DNA of 64,000 nucleotides from Aeromonas veronii (GTDB lineage: Bacteria; Pseudomonadota; Gammaproteobacteria; Enterobacterales; Aeromonadaceae), in NCBI RefSeq assembly GCF_040215105.1, contig NZ_CP157875.1, positions 921,501 through 985,500 on the forward strand, written 5' to 3'. A program made the position numbers and the translations under genes. The first letter of the stretch is position 1, and each line of letters opens with the position of its first letter. The notes below the pieces were generated by a model. The model searched no databases, had not been told where the DNA came from, and saw only the letters and a program-made list of their open reading frames with translations. Shown piece by piece: positions 35,410 through 44,886 of this stretch.

Positions 35410-37284
35410 ATGCACGATCAGACCCATCATAACCGCCTGGAGCTGCTGGCCCCGGCCAAGAACCTCGCCTACGGCATCGAGGCCATCAACCATGGCGCCG
35501 ATGCCGTCTACATGGGGGGCCCCGCCTTCGGCGCCCGCAGCGCCGCCGGCAATTCCCTCGAAGACATAGAGGCGCTGGCGCGCCACGCCCACCGCTTCGG
35601 TGCCCAGGTGTTCGTCGCCTTCAACACCCTGTTGCACGACCACGAGCTGGAGCAGGCCAGGCGTCTCACCCACCAGATCTACGAAGCCGGTGCCGATGCG
35701 CTCATCGTGCAGGACATGGGGCTGCTGGCGCTGGACCTCCCCCCCATCGCCCTGCACGCCAGCACCCAGACCGACAACCGCACCCCGGAGAAGGTGAAAT
35801 TCCTGCAGGATGTGGGGTTCTCCCAGGTGGTGCTGGCCCGTGAGCTGTCGCTGGAGCAGATCCGCGCCATCAGCGCCCAGACCTCGGTTCAGCTGGAGTT
35901 CTTCATCCACGGGGCCCTGTGTGTCTCCTACAGCGGTCAGTGCAACATCAGCCATGCCCGCACCGGCCGCAGCGCGAACCGGGGGGAGTGTGCCCAGCTC
36001 TGCCGGCTGCCCTGCTCCCTGCAAAAGCCGGATGGGGAGGTGCTGGTGGAAAACAGCCACCTGCTCTCTTTGAAAGACATGGATCAGAGCGCGAACCTGG
36101 AGGCGCTGATCGAGGCGGGCATTCGCTCCTTCAAGATAGAGGGACGGCTCAAGGGGCTGGATTACGTCAAAAACGTCACCGCCTGGTATCGCCAGAAGCT
36201 GGACGCCATCCTGGACAAGCGCCCGGATCTGGTGGCGAGCTCCGCCGGTCGCTGCAGTTATGGCTTCACGCCGGATCCGAAGAAGAGCTTCAACCGGGGG
36301 GCCACCGATTACTTCCTCCACGGTCGCCAGCCGGATATCGACTCCCCCCGCAGCCCGAAATACCTGGGGGAACCTCTGGGCCGGGTCACTCGCGTCAGCA
36401 AGGAAGGGATAGAGATAGACGGGCGCCCATTGGATAGTCGGGGACTCATCCTCAACAATGGCGACGGTCTCGGTTTCTTCAAGCCGGGGGGCGAGCTGAT
36501 GGGGATGCGCCTCAACAAGGTGGCAAGCAAGGGCGGGAGTAAGCAGTTGCTCCTCTCCGAAACCATGGCTGGGCTCAAGGTGGGCACCGAGATCTACCGC
36601 AACCACGACCAGGTATTCAGCAAGCTGCTGGAAAAACCGAGCAGCGATCGTCGCATCCGGGTGGACATGCACTTGTCCGAGTGCGAGCAAGGGGTACGAC
36701 TCACGTTGGTCGACGAGCAGGGCATCGAGGCCAGCGTGACGCTCGTCTGCGACAAACGGCCTGCCGACAATCCGGAGCGGGCGCTGCAACAGGCACGGGA
36801 CCAGCTCGCCAAGCTTGGCAACACCCTGTTTGTGGCCCGCAAGGTGGAGTTGGTGTTCACCAACCCCCTGTTCCTTGCCGCGTCCATGCTCAACGGCCTG
36901 CGCCGGGACGGCATAGCGGCGCTGGAGGCAGCGCGCCTCATCGCCTACCAGCGCCCGGAGCGGCGCATCCCGCTGCGGGACGTCACCTATCCCCAGCACC
37001 GGCTCTCCTACCTTGGCAACGTGCTGAACAAAGCCGCCGAGGACTTTTTCCGCGAGCACGGGGTGGAGCGCATCGCCCCCGCCTATGAGGCGAACAAGGA
37101 GGAGGGAGAAGTGGTGTTGATGATCACCAAGCACTGCATCCGCTACAGCCAGAACCTCTGCCCCAAGGAGGTAGCGGGCCTCAAACCCGAGCCACTGGAG
37201 CTGAAGATGGGCAAGGACAGTTTCCGCCTGCGCTTTGACTGCAAACGCTGCGAGATGCAGGTGATGGGCAGCCTGAAACGCTAG
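35410..37284 (+). CDS. rlhA: 23S rRNA C2501 hydroxylase RlhA (U32 family, YdcP)
   Basis: A 624-residue member of the U32 'peptidase' family. Length and the C-terminal cysteine-rich domain match RlhA (YdcP), which makes 5-hydroxycytidine in 23S rRNA, rather than the shorter tRNA enzyme TrhP (YegQ). Seen: RLELLAPAKNLAYGIEAINH, the FFIHGALCVSYSGQC cluster cysteines, SANRGECAQLCRLPC, the SFKIEGRLKG strand, and the end motifs ITKHCIRYSQNLCPKE and DCKRCEMQVMG. The start is uncertain: ATG 35410 is used, and an upstream TTG (35386) lacks support. No strong ribosome binding site was seen. Confidence 0.9.
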   Translation: MHDQTHHNRLELLAPAKNLAYGIEAINHGADAVYMGGPAFGARSAAGNSLEDIEALARHAHRFGAQVFVAFNTLLHDHELEQARRLTHQIYEAGADALIVQDMGLLALDLPPIALHASTQTDNRTPEKVKFLQDVGFSQVVLARELSLEQIRAISAQTSVQLEFFIHGALCVSYSGQCNISHARTGRSANRGECAQLCRLPCSLQKPDGEVLVENSHLLSLKDMDQSANLEALIEAGIRSFKIEGRLKGLDYVKNVTAWYRQKLDAILDKRPDLVASSAGRCSYGFTPDPKKSFNRGATDYFLHGRQPDIDSPRSPKYLGEPLGRVTRVSKEGIEIDGRPLDSRGLILNNGDGLGFFKPGGELMGMRLNKVASKGGSKQLLLSETMAGLKVGTEIYRNHDQVFSKLLEKPSSDRRIRVDMHLSECEQGVRLTLVDEQGIEASVTLVCDKRPADNPERALQQARDQLAKLGNTLFVARKVELVFTNPLFLAASMLNGLRRDGIAALEAARLIAYQRPERRIPLRDVTYPQHRLSYLGNVLNKAAEDFFREHGVERIAPAYEANKEEGEVVLMITKHCIRYSQNLCPKEVAGLKPEPLELKMGKDSFRLRFDCKRCEMQVMGSLKR

Positions 37285-37402
37285 GCTTGCGCCTGGCGGC
37301 GGGAGAGGGCATGTTGGGGGCTCCGATGAGGGGCTGGCTGGCGCAGGATGCGCGGGCAACGGGCTAACCCTCCTCACCCCATCCCGAGCCAGGATATGCG
37401 AT

Positions 37403-38212
37403 ATGGAAGTCGAAGAAAGCGCGGCGCTGAGCGTCGCGGATAGCTTTGTCAGCGTCCCGGGTGGACGCCTCTTCGTGCGCCAATGGCGTCCCGCCGGTAC
37501 AGGCCACTCCCCGCTGATCCTGTTGCACGATTCCCTCGGTTCCGTGGCCCAGTGGCGGGACTTTCCCGCCACCCTGGCGACCCGCCTGCAGCGCCCCGTC
37601 ATCGCCTACGATCGCCTCGGCTTCGGCCAATCCTCGCCACAAACTGAGCCCGCCAAGCCGGGCTTTATCGACGATGAGGCCCGTTTCTATCTGCCCACCC
37701 TCATCAAGGCCCTCGGCCTTGGCCACTACCTGCTGTTCGGCCACAGTGTGGGGGGCGCCATGGCGCTGGCCGCCACCTCCCGACCCAGCAGTGGCTGCCT
37801 TGCCGTGATCAGCGAGTCTACGCAGGCCTTCGTGGAGGAGCGCACTTTGGATGGAATACGGGTGGCCAAGCAAGGCTTCGAAGACGAGGCGCAGTTGGTG
37901 CGCCTCACAAGATGGCATGGCGAGCGGGCCCGCTGGGTGCTGGATGCCTGGACGGGGGTCTGGCTCAGCCCGGCGTTTCGCCACTGGTCCCTCGCACCGC
38001 GTCTCGCCGATGTCCATTGTCCCGTGCTCGCCATCCACGGCGAGAAAGATGAATTCGGCTCGGCCGCCTTTCCCCGCGCCATCGCGGGCGGGGTGAGCGG
38101 GGCGGCGCAGATGGCGCTGCTGCCCGATTGCGGCCATGTGCCTCATCGGGAGCGGGAGGCCGAGGTGCTCGATTTGGTGGAGACATTCTTGAGCAGGCAT
38201 CGCATCGGCTGA
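37403..38212 (+). CDS. Alpha/beta hydrolase
   Basis: A 269-residue alpha/beta-fold hydrolase. It has an oxyanion strand LILLHDSLGS, the nucleophile elbow FGHSVGGAMA, an acid in AIHGEKDEFG and a histidine in PDCGHVPHRE. There is no signal peptide. The general family acts on esters or related bonds; no substrate is evident. A partial intergenic repeat (37372-37390) lies just upstream. Confidence 0.85.
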   Translation: MEVEESAALSVADSFVSVPGGRLFVRQWRPAGTGHSPLILLHDSLGSVAQWRDFPATLATRLQRPVIAYDRLGFGQSSPQTEPAKPGFIDDEARFYLPTLIKALGLGHYLLFGHSVGGAMALAATSRPSSGCLAVISESTQAFVEERTLDGIRVAKQGFEDEAQLVRLTRWHGERARWVLDAWTGVWLSPAFRHWSLAPRLADVHCPVLAIHGEKDEFGSAAFPRAIAGGVSGAAQMALLPDCGHVPHREREAEVLDLVETFLSRHRIG

Positions 38213-38280
38213 TCATCGTCCTTCGGGCGCCGGGATGGCGTCCTGGTTATTTAGAAAATTCACTCGACACAGGATCTTCC

Positions 38281-38610
38281 ATGGAAATCAACAATCTGCC
38301 GTTTTGCACCACGAACTGGGCCGAGATCCCGCCCACTGAACACCTGGGGGAGAAGGGGACTGCCCGCTGGCACACCCAGCATTTTGGCCCCATGCGGGTG
38401 CGGATGGTGGAGTACTCCCCCGGCTATCTGGCGGATCACTGGTGCAGCAAGGGCCACGTACTGTTCTGTCTGGAAGGGGAGCTGCACACCGAGCTGGAAG
38501 ATGGCCGCGTCTTCACCCTGAGCGCCGGGATGAGCTATCAGGTGGCGGACAACGCCGAGCCTCACCGCTCCTTCACCGAGCGGGGTGCCCGCCTCTTTAT
38601 CGTCGACTGA
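38281..38610 (+). CDS. DHCW-motif cupin-fold protein
   Basis: A 109-residue single-domain cupin with the family segment YLADHWCSKGHVLFCLEGEL and the second cupin motif SAGMSYQVADNAEPHRS. Small cupins of this group have no settled function; metal binding is possible through the histidines. ATG 38281 begins the conserved domain. It lies 29 bp before a DUF1272 gene. Confidence 0.8.
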   Translation: MEINNLPFCTTNWAEIPPTEHLGEKGTARWHTQHFGPMRVRMVEYSPGYLADHWCSKGHVLFCLEGELHTELEDGRVFTLSAGMSYQVADNAEPHRSFTERGARLFIVD

Positions 38611-38639
38611 CCCTTTTCCCATTGATCGAGAGGTTGCCC

Positions 38640-38888
38640 ATGCTGGAACTCAGACCGAACTGCGAGTGTTGTGACAAGGACTTGCCCGCCGGCAGCAGTG
38701 AAGCGCTTATCTGCTCCTTCGAGTGCACCTTCTGCAGCGATTGCAACGAGCGCTACCTACACCAAAGCTGCCCGAACTGCGGCGGCGAGCTGGTGAGGCG
38801 CCCCCGCCGCCCCGCCAGGAAACTCGTGGCCAACCCTCCTTCCAGCAAGCGGGTATTCAACCCGGCGCTGCGGGAGCAAAACAGCTAA
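38640..38888 (+). CDS. DUF1272 zinc-ribbon-like protein
   Basis: An 82-residue protein with eight cysteines in paired spacing: CECC, CSFECTFCSDC and CPNCGG. That pattern suggests one or two zinc sites. The tail is basic (VRRPRRPARK). It matches the DUF1272 family of unknown role. Directly follows the small cupin, probably in one transcript. Confidence 0.8.
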   Translation: MLELRPNCECCDKDLPAGSSEALICSFECTFCSDCNERYLHQSCPNCGGELVRRPRRPARKLVANPPSSKRVFNPALREQNS

Positions 38889-39017
38889 CTCCTTTGCCTG
38901 CGCTGTGAAGCCCTACGGGACGACAAGCAGGCATGGCGCGTCGTGGCCACCCCAAACAGGGCTTTACCTTCTCCCGGCTAGAGCCCTTATCACAGGGGCT
39001 CAACCAAGGAGCGCGAG

Positions 39018-39683
39018 ATGGCGGAACGATTTGAAGGGGCGGGGGCGCTGGCCTATGACCAGCGCATTCCCTTGTTGGTGCCGGGTTATGAGCTGCTGCA
39101 TCAATTGAGTGCTGCCCAGCTGATGGCAAGGCTCGGGGAGGAGGCGCGGGTGCTGCTGGTGGGAGTGGGCACCGGCAGCGAGCTGCTGCTGCTTGGCAAG
39201 CTCTGCCCCCGGTGGCACTTTGTCGCCCAGGACATCTCGGCGGACATGCTGGCCCAGGCGCGTCAGCGGGCCGACGAGGCCGGGATGGGAGAGCGAGTTA
39301 GGTGGCTTTTGGGGGCGTTACCCACTGCCTCACAACATTTCGACGCCGCACTCTGTCTGTTGGTGCTTCATTTTCTGGATGAAAACTCTAAGTCATCGCT
39401 GCTTGTTGATATCTCCCGCCATCTCAAGGTCGGCTCCCCGCTGCTGTTGGCGGATCTGATGACGGCTGCGGAGCCAATGGAGCGCGCCGTCATGGGACAG
39501 CAGGCGCGGCTAGGGGGTCTGCCACTGGCGGCCAGCGAGCGCATGATGCAGCGTCTCGCCGACGATTTTATTCCCCTCGATGAGGGGCAGTTGCAGCGGT
39601 TGCTGCAAGGGGCGGGTTTCAGCGCGGGGCAGCGTTACTTTCAGGCGCTCGGCTTTCACGGCTGGCTGGCAACCCGGCGCTGA
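39018..39683 (+). CDS. Class I SAM-dependent methyltransferase
   Basis: A 221-residue protein with the SAM-binding motif VLLVGVGTGSELLLL, the acidic loop FVAQDISADMLAQA and motif IV region FDAALCLLVLHFLD. The substrate is unknown; overall shape resembles small-molecule methyltransferases. AAGGAGCGCGAG precedes the ATG. Confidence 0.82.
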   Translation: MAERFEGAGALAYDQRIPLLVPGYELLHQLSAAQLMARLGEEARVLLVGVGTGSELLLLGKLCPRWHFVAQDISADMLAQARQRADEAGMGERVRWLLGALPTASQHFDAALCLLVLHFLDENSKSSLLVDISRHLKVGSPLLLADLMTAAEPMERAVMGQQARLGGLPLAASERMMQRLADDFIPLDEGQLQRLLQGAGFSAGQRYFQALGFHGWLATRR

Positions 39684-39777
39684 GGCGGGCATCAAGTTCG
39701 GCTGGGGCAGCCAGGACGAGGAAATAGAGATGGCGGAGTCCGGCGGGCCCCGAGGGAGCCCGCCGCCGTTCACACGT

Positions 39778-40197
39778 TTATTTATCCATCACCACATTCC
39801 AGGGGCCATCCGCCTGGATGAAGAACACCGCCGGCTCCTTGCCCTCAACCTTGGCGACATGGGGCGCCTTGTCGGTCAGGGCGAAGTAGTCGCCGGGGCC
39901 GAGGCGGTGCGCCTTGCCTCCTGCCGTCAGGATGATGGCTCCCGACACCAGGGTCACATAGTGATCCGCATCGTGGTGATGATTGGGGGTCACCAGCCCG
40001 ACCGGGTATTTCAGGAAGAAGCGGCTCGGCCCGCTGGCCATGTCACCGGACACCGGTGCGGCGGCGATGCCGTTGCCCATCTCCTTCCACTTGAGATCGG
40101 CCTGGGTCATCACCATGGTGTCGGCGCTGGCCCAAGAGGGGGCGCCGACCACCAGCAGCATTGACAGCGAGAGGACGACTGCATGCATGAATTTCAT
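39778..40197 (-). CDS. Exported cupin-domain protein
   Basis: A 139-residue protein. The signal peptide (about residues 1-26, ending SWASA) is followed by a cupin with TPNHHHDADHYVTLVSG and RLGPGDYFALTDKAPHVAK, both metal-binding cupin motifs intact. It is likely periplasmic. The start at 40197 gives the signal peptide. Function unknown. Confidence 0.8.
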   Translation of the reverse strand: MKFMHAVVLSLSMLLVVGAPSWASADTMVMTQADLKWKEMGNGIAAAPVSGDMASGPSRFFLKYPVGLVTPNHHHDADHYVTLVSGAIILTAGGKAHRLGPGDYFALTDKAPHVAKVEGKEPAVFFIQADGPWNVVMDK

Positions 40198-40384
40198 CTG
40201 CTCTCTCCTTTGCGTGTTGAACAAGCTGTTCGAGACGGGGGAGGTCATCCCGACCTCACCCCTTCAAGCATAGGGCTGAGCCCGCATCAACACCTGCTGC
40301 CGCACTGCCACCGCCCACTTCACGCTGTTTCGCCCTTGTCACGGGTCAGCAGGCCTGATGGGGAGCCCGGCTCAGGGGGCTTGT

Positions 40385-40861
40385 TCAGCACGGGATGCCT
40401 TCGAGTTTCAGCAGCGCCTGCTTGATGGGCAGGCCGCCGGCGTAACCGGTCAGGCTGCCGTTCTGGCCGATCACCCTATGGCAGGGGACGATGATCGACA
40501 GCGGGTTGCGGCCATTGGCGGCGCCCACCGCCCGGCTCGCACTCGGCTTGCCGATGGCGATCGCTATCTCGCCGTAACTGCGGGTCTCGCCGTAGGGGAT
40601 GTCGCACAGTGCCTGCCACACGGCGCGTTGAAACGCGGTGCCCTGGGCGGCCAGCGGCAGGGTGAAGCGTTGCAGCCTGCCCGCGAAGTAGTCCCGAAAC
40701 TCGGCCAGATAGGGAGCCAGCGCCTCGCTGTCCTGCTGCCACCCGGGTTGCGTGGGCAGGGGGCGCAGGCCGTCCACGAAATCCACGTGGCGAAGGCCGG
40801 TCTCGTCGATGGCGACCAGCAACGGGCCGCAGGCGGTGTCCAGAAAGTCGTAGCGGATCAT
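40385..40861 (-). CDS. ogt: Methylated-DNA--protein-cysteine methyltransferase
   Basis: A 158-residue suicide enzyme that transfers O6-alkyl groups from guanine to its own cysteine. The active site is IVPCHRVIGQNGSLTGYAGG, and the DNA-recognition helix region SYGEIAIAIGKPSASRAVG is present. ATG 40861 gives the normal Ogt length. It lies 65 bp downstream of the Ada-AlkA fusion gene on the same strand, so the two repair activities appear to form one unit. Confidence 0.94.
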   Translation of the reverse strand: MIRYDFLDTACGPLLVAIDETGLRHVDFVDGLRPLPTQPGWQQDSEALAPYLAEFRDYFAGRLQRFTLPLAAQGTAFQRAVWQALCDIPYGETRSYGEIAIAIGKPSASRAVGAANGRNPLSIIVPCHRVIGQNGSLTGYAGGLPIKQALLKLEGIPC

Positions 40862-40926
40862 GATGTTGTCTCCTCGGTTTGCTGTGATGTTTCGGCCTGG
40901 GTCAGCCGCTCGGGCCGCTCGCCCGC

Positions 40927-42381
40927 TTACTCGCCCAGGGCATAGGCATGCCACAGCCAGCTTGCGGCATAGGCGCGCCAGGGTTGCCAGGCGCGGCTCA
41001 AGGTTTCCACCTCCCTGACCGGCAGTTTCACGCCGCCCCCGAGCGCCTTTTGCAGCACCAGATCCGAGGCGGGGAAGGCGTCCGGATCCTGCCCGGTGCG
41101 CAGGCGCCAGTACGCAACGGTCCAGGGGCCTATGCCCGGCAGCGCGAGCAGTTGCTCATCACTCGCCCTGGCCAGGGTGATGGCGCCGCTCGCGAGCGCC
41201 CCGGCCAGCCCTTGCAGCGTCCTGATCCGGCTGCCCGGCATGCCGATGCCATCGAGATCGAGGGCGCACAGCTGGGCCGGGGTTGGCAGGGTACTGGTGC
41301 CGAACTGCGCCAGGGTGCGCGCCACCAGCCGTCCCATGATGGTGATGGCGCCCTTGACCGACACCTGCTGACCGACGATGGCGCGCAGCATCACCTCGTA
41401 CTCATCCCAGCCCCCCGGCAGGCGCACGCCGGGCCAGCGCGCCAGCAGCGGCGCGAGGTGCGGATCCTGACCGAGCCGCTCGCCGATCCGCGCCATGTCC
41501 GCATCGAGATCCCACATGCGCCGCACCCGATACAGGATGTCCGGTAGCGCCCCCGGCGGCAGACCCCGCAGGGTCAGTCGCAGCTGGTTGCCCACCCCGG
41601 GCTCGATACGGATCCACCCCTCCTGCTCACCGATCCGGTGACGCCGCTCATAGCCCTGCTCGTCCACCCGCTCCAGCCCCGGGATGGCGCGCAGCCGATA
41701 GAACGCCAGCATGGCCTGCACATCGAACGGTGGCCGATAGGGCAGTTGCAGGGTGAGCGCCGGTCCCGGCTCCTGCGCCGGACGTGCGCCCTCCTGCTTG
41801 CGCAAGGCGCTAGGGGAGAGGCCATAGGCGTGGCTCCACGCATCGTTGAAACGGCGGATGCTCGCAAAACCGGCCGCGAACGCGATGTCGGTGACGGGCA
41901 GCGGCGTCTCCGTCAGCAGCCGCTTGGCGAGCAGCAGGCGGCGCGTCTGCTCCACCTGTTTCGGCGAGGCGCCGAGGTACTGCTCGAACTGACGCCTCAG
42001 GGTGCGCTCCGTGATGCCCGCCTCGGCCGCGAGCGTCCCGAGCGTGCTGTCCGCAAGTTCGCCGCGCTCGATGCGCGAGAGCACCCGGCTGACGAGCTCT
42101 GGCAGATCCCCTCCCTGCGCCGGGGCCAGCTCGGGCCGACAGCGCAGACAGGGGCGCAGGCCGTACTGCTCGGCGGCGGCGGCGAAGCGAAAGTAGTGCA
42201 CGTTGTGCTCGTGGGGGGCGCGCGCCGGGCAGATGGGACGGCAATAGATGCCGGTGGAGAGCACGCCGGTGAAGAAGCGGCCGTCGAAGCGCGCATCTCG
42301 GGCGAGGCGGGCGGCGTGACACTGCTCGCGGGTGAGGCCGGGGACTATCTCGTCCTGTTCGCTTGGATGCTCGATTTGCAT
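40927..42381 (-). CDS. Ada zinc domain / AraC / AlkA glycosylase fusion
   Basis: A 484-residue three-part protein. Residues about 10-85 form the Ada methylphosphotriester domain with four zinc cysteines (GIYCRPICPA, RPCLRCRPE). Residues about 90-190 carry an AraC-type double helix-turn-helix. Residues about 200-484 are an AlkA 3-methyladenine glycosylase with the helix-hairpin-helix LLALPGIGPWTVAYW and the catalytic-aspartate region DAFPASDLVLQKAL. It should sense methylated DNA, activate adaptive-response genes and excise alkylated bases. No O6-methylguanine domain is present; the adjacent Ogt supplies it. ATG 42381 follows GGAG; an upstream ATG (42408) is possible. Confidence 0.92.
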   Translation of the reverse strand: MQIEHPSEQDEIVPGLTREQCHAARLARDARFDGRFFTGVLSTGIYCRPICPARAPHEHNVHYFRFAAAAEQYGLRPCLRCRPELAPAQGGDLPELVSRVLSRIERGELADSTLGTLAAEAGITERTLRRQFEQYLGASPKQVEQTRRLLLAKRLLTETPLPVTDIAFAAGFASIRRFNDAWSHAYGLSPSALRKQEGARPAQEPGPALTLQLPYRPPFDVQAMLAFYRLRAIPGLERVDEQGYERRHRIGEQEGWIRIEPGVGNQLRLTLRGLPPGALPDILYRVRRMWDLDADMARIGERLGQDPHLAPLLARWPGVRLPGGWDEYEVMLRAIVGQQVSVKGAITIMGRLVARTLAQFGTSTLPTPAQLCALDLDGIGMPGSRIRTLQGLAGALASGAITLARASDEQLLALPGIGPWTVAYWRLRTGQDPDAFPASDLVLQKALGGGVKLPVREVETLSRAWQPWRAYAASWLWHAYALGE

Positions 42382-42502
42382 GGTGACAACTCCAGAGGCT
42401 CTGTTCATGCCCTGAGACTAAGCGGGGAGGCGGGGGCTGACTAGCCAAAAACGGACAGGGATAGGAAAAATAATCGGCGGCGGGCTCCCGCGGGAAAGCG
42501 GG

Positions 42503-42537
42503 ATAAAAAACGGCGCCCTCGGTCGGGGCGCCGTTGT
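42503..42537 (-). terminator. Terminator of the M32 carboxypeptidase gene
   Basis: Arms AACGGCGCCC / GGGGCGCCGTT with a short loop and a T-run on the minus strand, 29 bases beyond the stop. Confidence 0.85.
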
Positions 42538-42565
42538 TGCATCTGGGCAAAGGTTATTTCAGATG

Positions 42566-44044
42566 CTACTTCAGATAACGCTGCTCCAGATGCTGGCGCA
42601 GCCACTGTGGATTCAACGCCTCGCCGGTCGCGCGTCGCACGAGTTCGTCCGTGTCGTGCAGGCTAGCTTGTGACCAGATGTGACGACCGAGCCACGCGAA
42701 GATCTCCGGCAGACGGCCCGCACTGATCAGCGCGCCCATGTCGCCGAGTTCCCGCTCCAGCGCGAAGCGCAGTTGCGCCGCGTACATGGCGCCGAGCGTG
42801 TAGCTCGGGAAGTAGCCAAACGACCCGTCCGTCCAGTGAATGTCCTGCATGCAGCCATTCTGGTAGTTGCCCTTGGTCGACAGGCCGAGCCACTGCTGCA
42901 TTTTCATGTCCCACAGCTCGGGGATGTCCGCCACCTCGATGCGCCCTTCCATCAGATCGCGCTCCAGCTCGTAGCGCAGGATGACGTGCGCCGGGTAGGT
43001 CACCTCGTCCGCATCGACCCGGATAAAGCCGGGCTCGACGCGGTTGTACAGCTTCACGAGGTTCGCGGGATCGAGTGCCGGTTGATCGCCAAAGTGGGCG
43101 CGGATGCGTGGCGCTATCAGCGACAGGAACGCCGGGGAGTGGCCGAGCTGCATCTCGCAGAACAGGCTCTGGCTCTCGTGAATACCCATGGAGCGCGCCT
43201 CGGCGACCGGCTGGCCGAGCAGGTCGCGCGGCAGCCCCTGCTCGTAACGGGCGTGCCCCGTCTCGTGCACTATGCCCATCAGGCTGGAGACGAATTCGCC
43301 CTCGTTGTAGCGCGTGGTGATGCGCACGTCCGTCGGCACACCGCCGCAGAACGGGTGGCTGCTCACGTCGAGTCGGCCGTGGGCGAAATCGAAGCCGAGC
43401 AGTCCCATCACCTCCTGGCCGAGCGCCTGCTGAGTCGGGATGGGGAAGGGGCCTTGCGGGATCAGCAGGGTGTCGCGCTTCTGCTGTTCGCTCACGCGCT
43501 GGATGAGATCGGGCAGCCAGCTCGTCAGATCGCCGAAGATGCCGTCCAGCCGCGCGCTGGTCATGCCGGGCTCATAGAGCGCCAGCATGGCGTCGTAGGG
43601 GCGCAGATCCAGCGCCTCGGCGCGCAAGGTCGCGACCTCCCGCGACAGCTTCACCACCTCCTTGAGATTCGGGGCAAAACCGGCCCAGTCATTCTCCTTG
43701 CGCTGGCGGCGCCAGGCGTGTTCGCACTTGCTGCCGGCCAAGGAGAGCGCCTCCACCAGCTCCCCCGGCAGCAGGCTCGCATCCTGCCAGTGGCGCTTGA
43801 TCTCAGCGAGGTTCGCGCGCTGGGTCGCATCCAGGTTCTCGCTCTCTGCCTTTGCTATCCAGTCGCCGAGCTCGGGAGCGGTGCGCTTTTGGTGCATGAG
43901 CACGCCAAGTTCCGCCATGGCTTCGGCCCGTGCCTCGTTGCCCCCTTCCGGCATCATGGCGGCCTGATCCCAGCCGCAGATGGCGGAGAGATGGGAGAGT
44001 CGGTGCAGCTGTTGCTGATGTTTTTCAAGCTTTTGATATGACAT
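42566..44044 (-). CDS. M32 metallocarboxypeptidase (carboxypeptidase Taq type)
   Basis: A 492-residue soluble zinc exopeptidase that trims residues from protein C-termini. The zinc motif is GIVHETGHARYEQGLP (HExxH form), followed by the downstream glutamate region GIHESQSLFCE. The C-terminal DGSFGYFPSYTLGAMYAAQL stretch is a family signature. The start at 44044 gives MSYQKLEKHQQQLHRLSHLS, the normal N-terminus; 12 upstream codons are excluded. Confidence 0.93.
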   Translation of the reverse strand: MSYQKLEKHQQQLHRLSHLSAICGWDQAAMMPEGGNEARAEAMAELGVLMHQKRTAPELGDWIAKAESENLDATQRANLAEIKRHWQDASLLPGELVEALSLAGSKCEHAWRRQRKENDWAGFAPNLKEVVKLSREVATLRAEALDLRPYDAMLALYEPGMTSARLDGIFGDLTSWLPDLIQRVSEQQKRDTLLIPQGPFPIPTQQALGQEVMGLLGFDFAHGRLDVSSHPFCGGVPTDVRITTRYNEGEFVSSLMGIVHETGHARYEQGLPRDLLGQPVAEARSMGIHESQSLFCEMQLGHSPAFLSLIAPRIRAHFGDQPALDPANLVKLYNRVEPGFIRVDADEVTYPAHVILRYELERDLMEGRIEVADIPELWDMKMQQWLGLSTKGNYQNGCMQDIHWTDGSFGYFPSYTLGAMYAAQLRFALERELGDMGALISAGRLPEIFAWLGRHIWSQASLHDTDELVRRATGEALNPQWLRQHLEQRYLK

Positions 44045-44149
44045 GGGATTGTCCTTGTTATCGTCCCTGAGAGTATGCACCCCGTACCTGGCATGATCGG
44101 GGCGTCATGATGCTAGCACCGGCGTCGGGTGCCTTGCCACTTCGGGATC

Positions 44150-44731
44150 TCAGGGCAGGCGCTTCTGGTGGCGCTCGCGGTTCTCGGCCTTCTTGCGCTC
44201 GCTCTTTCGCAGCAGCACATAGAGGGCGCCACTGCCGCCGTGGCGGCGTTCGGCGCTGTGCATAGCCATGACCGCCGGCAGTTGCGGCAGCCAGGCGCTG
44301 ACATGGCTCTTGAGCATGGCGCGCGGGGTGCTGCGCTCCCCCTTGCCGTGCAGGATCAGCAGGCAGCGGATGTCCCGCACCTCGCAATCGGCGATAAATT
44401 GCGCCAGGGCGGTTCGCGCCTCGTTGAGGGTCTTCTGGTGCAGATCCAGGCTGGCCTGCAGCTCGTATTTGCCGAGCCGCAGCTTCTTGTAGACCCCCTC
44501 CTGCACGCCGTCGCGCTTGAAGCCGACGATCTCGTGGGGATCCCGCAGCGTGATGGCCTCCATGCTGAGCATGTCCTGGGGTAGCGGGCCTGCGCTGGCG
44601 GCCTGGCGGCGCGCGAGCTGAGCCTCGGTCGGGGCGCTGTCGCCGCTTTGAGGTGCTATCTGGTCGCTGCGAAGGGGTCGCACGTCGGCGACCTCCTGCA
44701 GGAAGAGTGAGTATTCGTCGTCATGTGGCAC
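44150..44731 (-). CDS. smrA: Smr-domain DNA endonuclease SmrA
   Basis: A 193-residue protein. The C-terminal Smr domain contains ASLDLHQKTLNEARTALAQF and LILHGKGERSTPRAMLKSHV, the LDLH and HGKG motifs of MutS2-related nickases. The N-terminal part matches E. coli SmrA (YdaL). A GTG start at 44731 is preceded by GGGGAG. The protein ends in a basic tail. Its role in vivo is not well defined. Confidence 0.88.
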   Translation of the reverse strand: MPHDDEYSLFLQEVADVRPLRSDQIAPQSGDSAPTEAQLARRQAASAGPLPQDMLSMEAITLRDPHEIVGFKRDGVQEGVYKKLRLGKYELQASLDLHQKTLNEARTALAQFIADCEVRDIRCLLILHGKGERSTPRAMLKSHVSAWLPQLPAVMAMHSAERRHGGSGALYVLLRKSERKKAENRERHQKRLP

Positions 44732-44886
44732 GGCAGGCTCCCCCCATGAAAATGAGGAGACATTATAACGGGCCCAGCCCCCGCTTAGAATGGCCGTCCG
44801 CTAAGGCGGCCAAGGCTGATGGGGAGGGCGCACGGGTCTGGTCGCGCTTTACCTGGCAGGTTGGGGGCATCCCCCGCATGGGGAGG

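Noticed and set aside
37286..37402. A promoter for the alpha/beta hydrolase gene
   Set aside because: No pair of -35/-10 boxes was convincing; only a fragment of the intergenic repeat is visible.
39742..39767. A terminator after the methyltransferase gene (GGCGGGC / GCCCGCC)
   Set aside because: The stem is plausible but has no T-run on either strand, so it is not listed.
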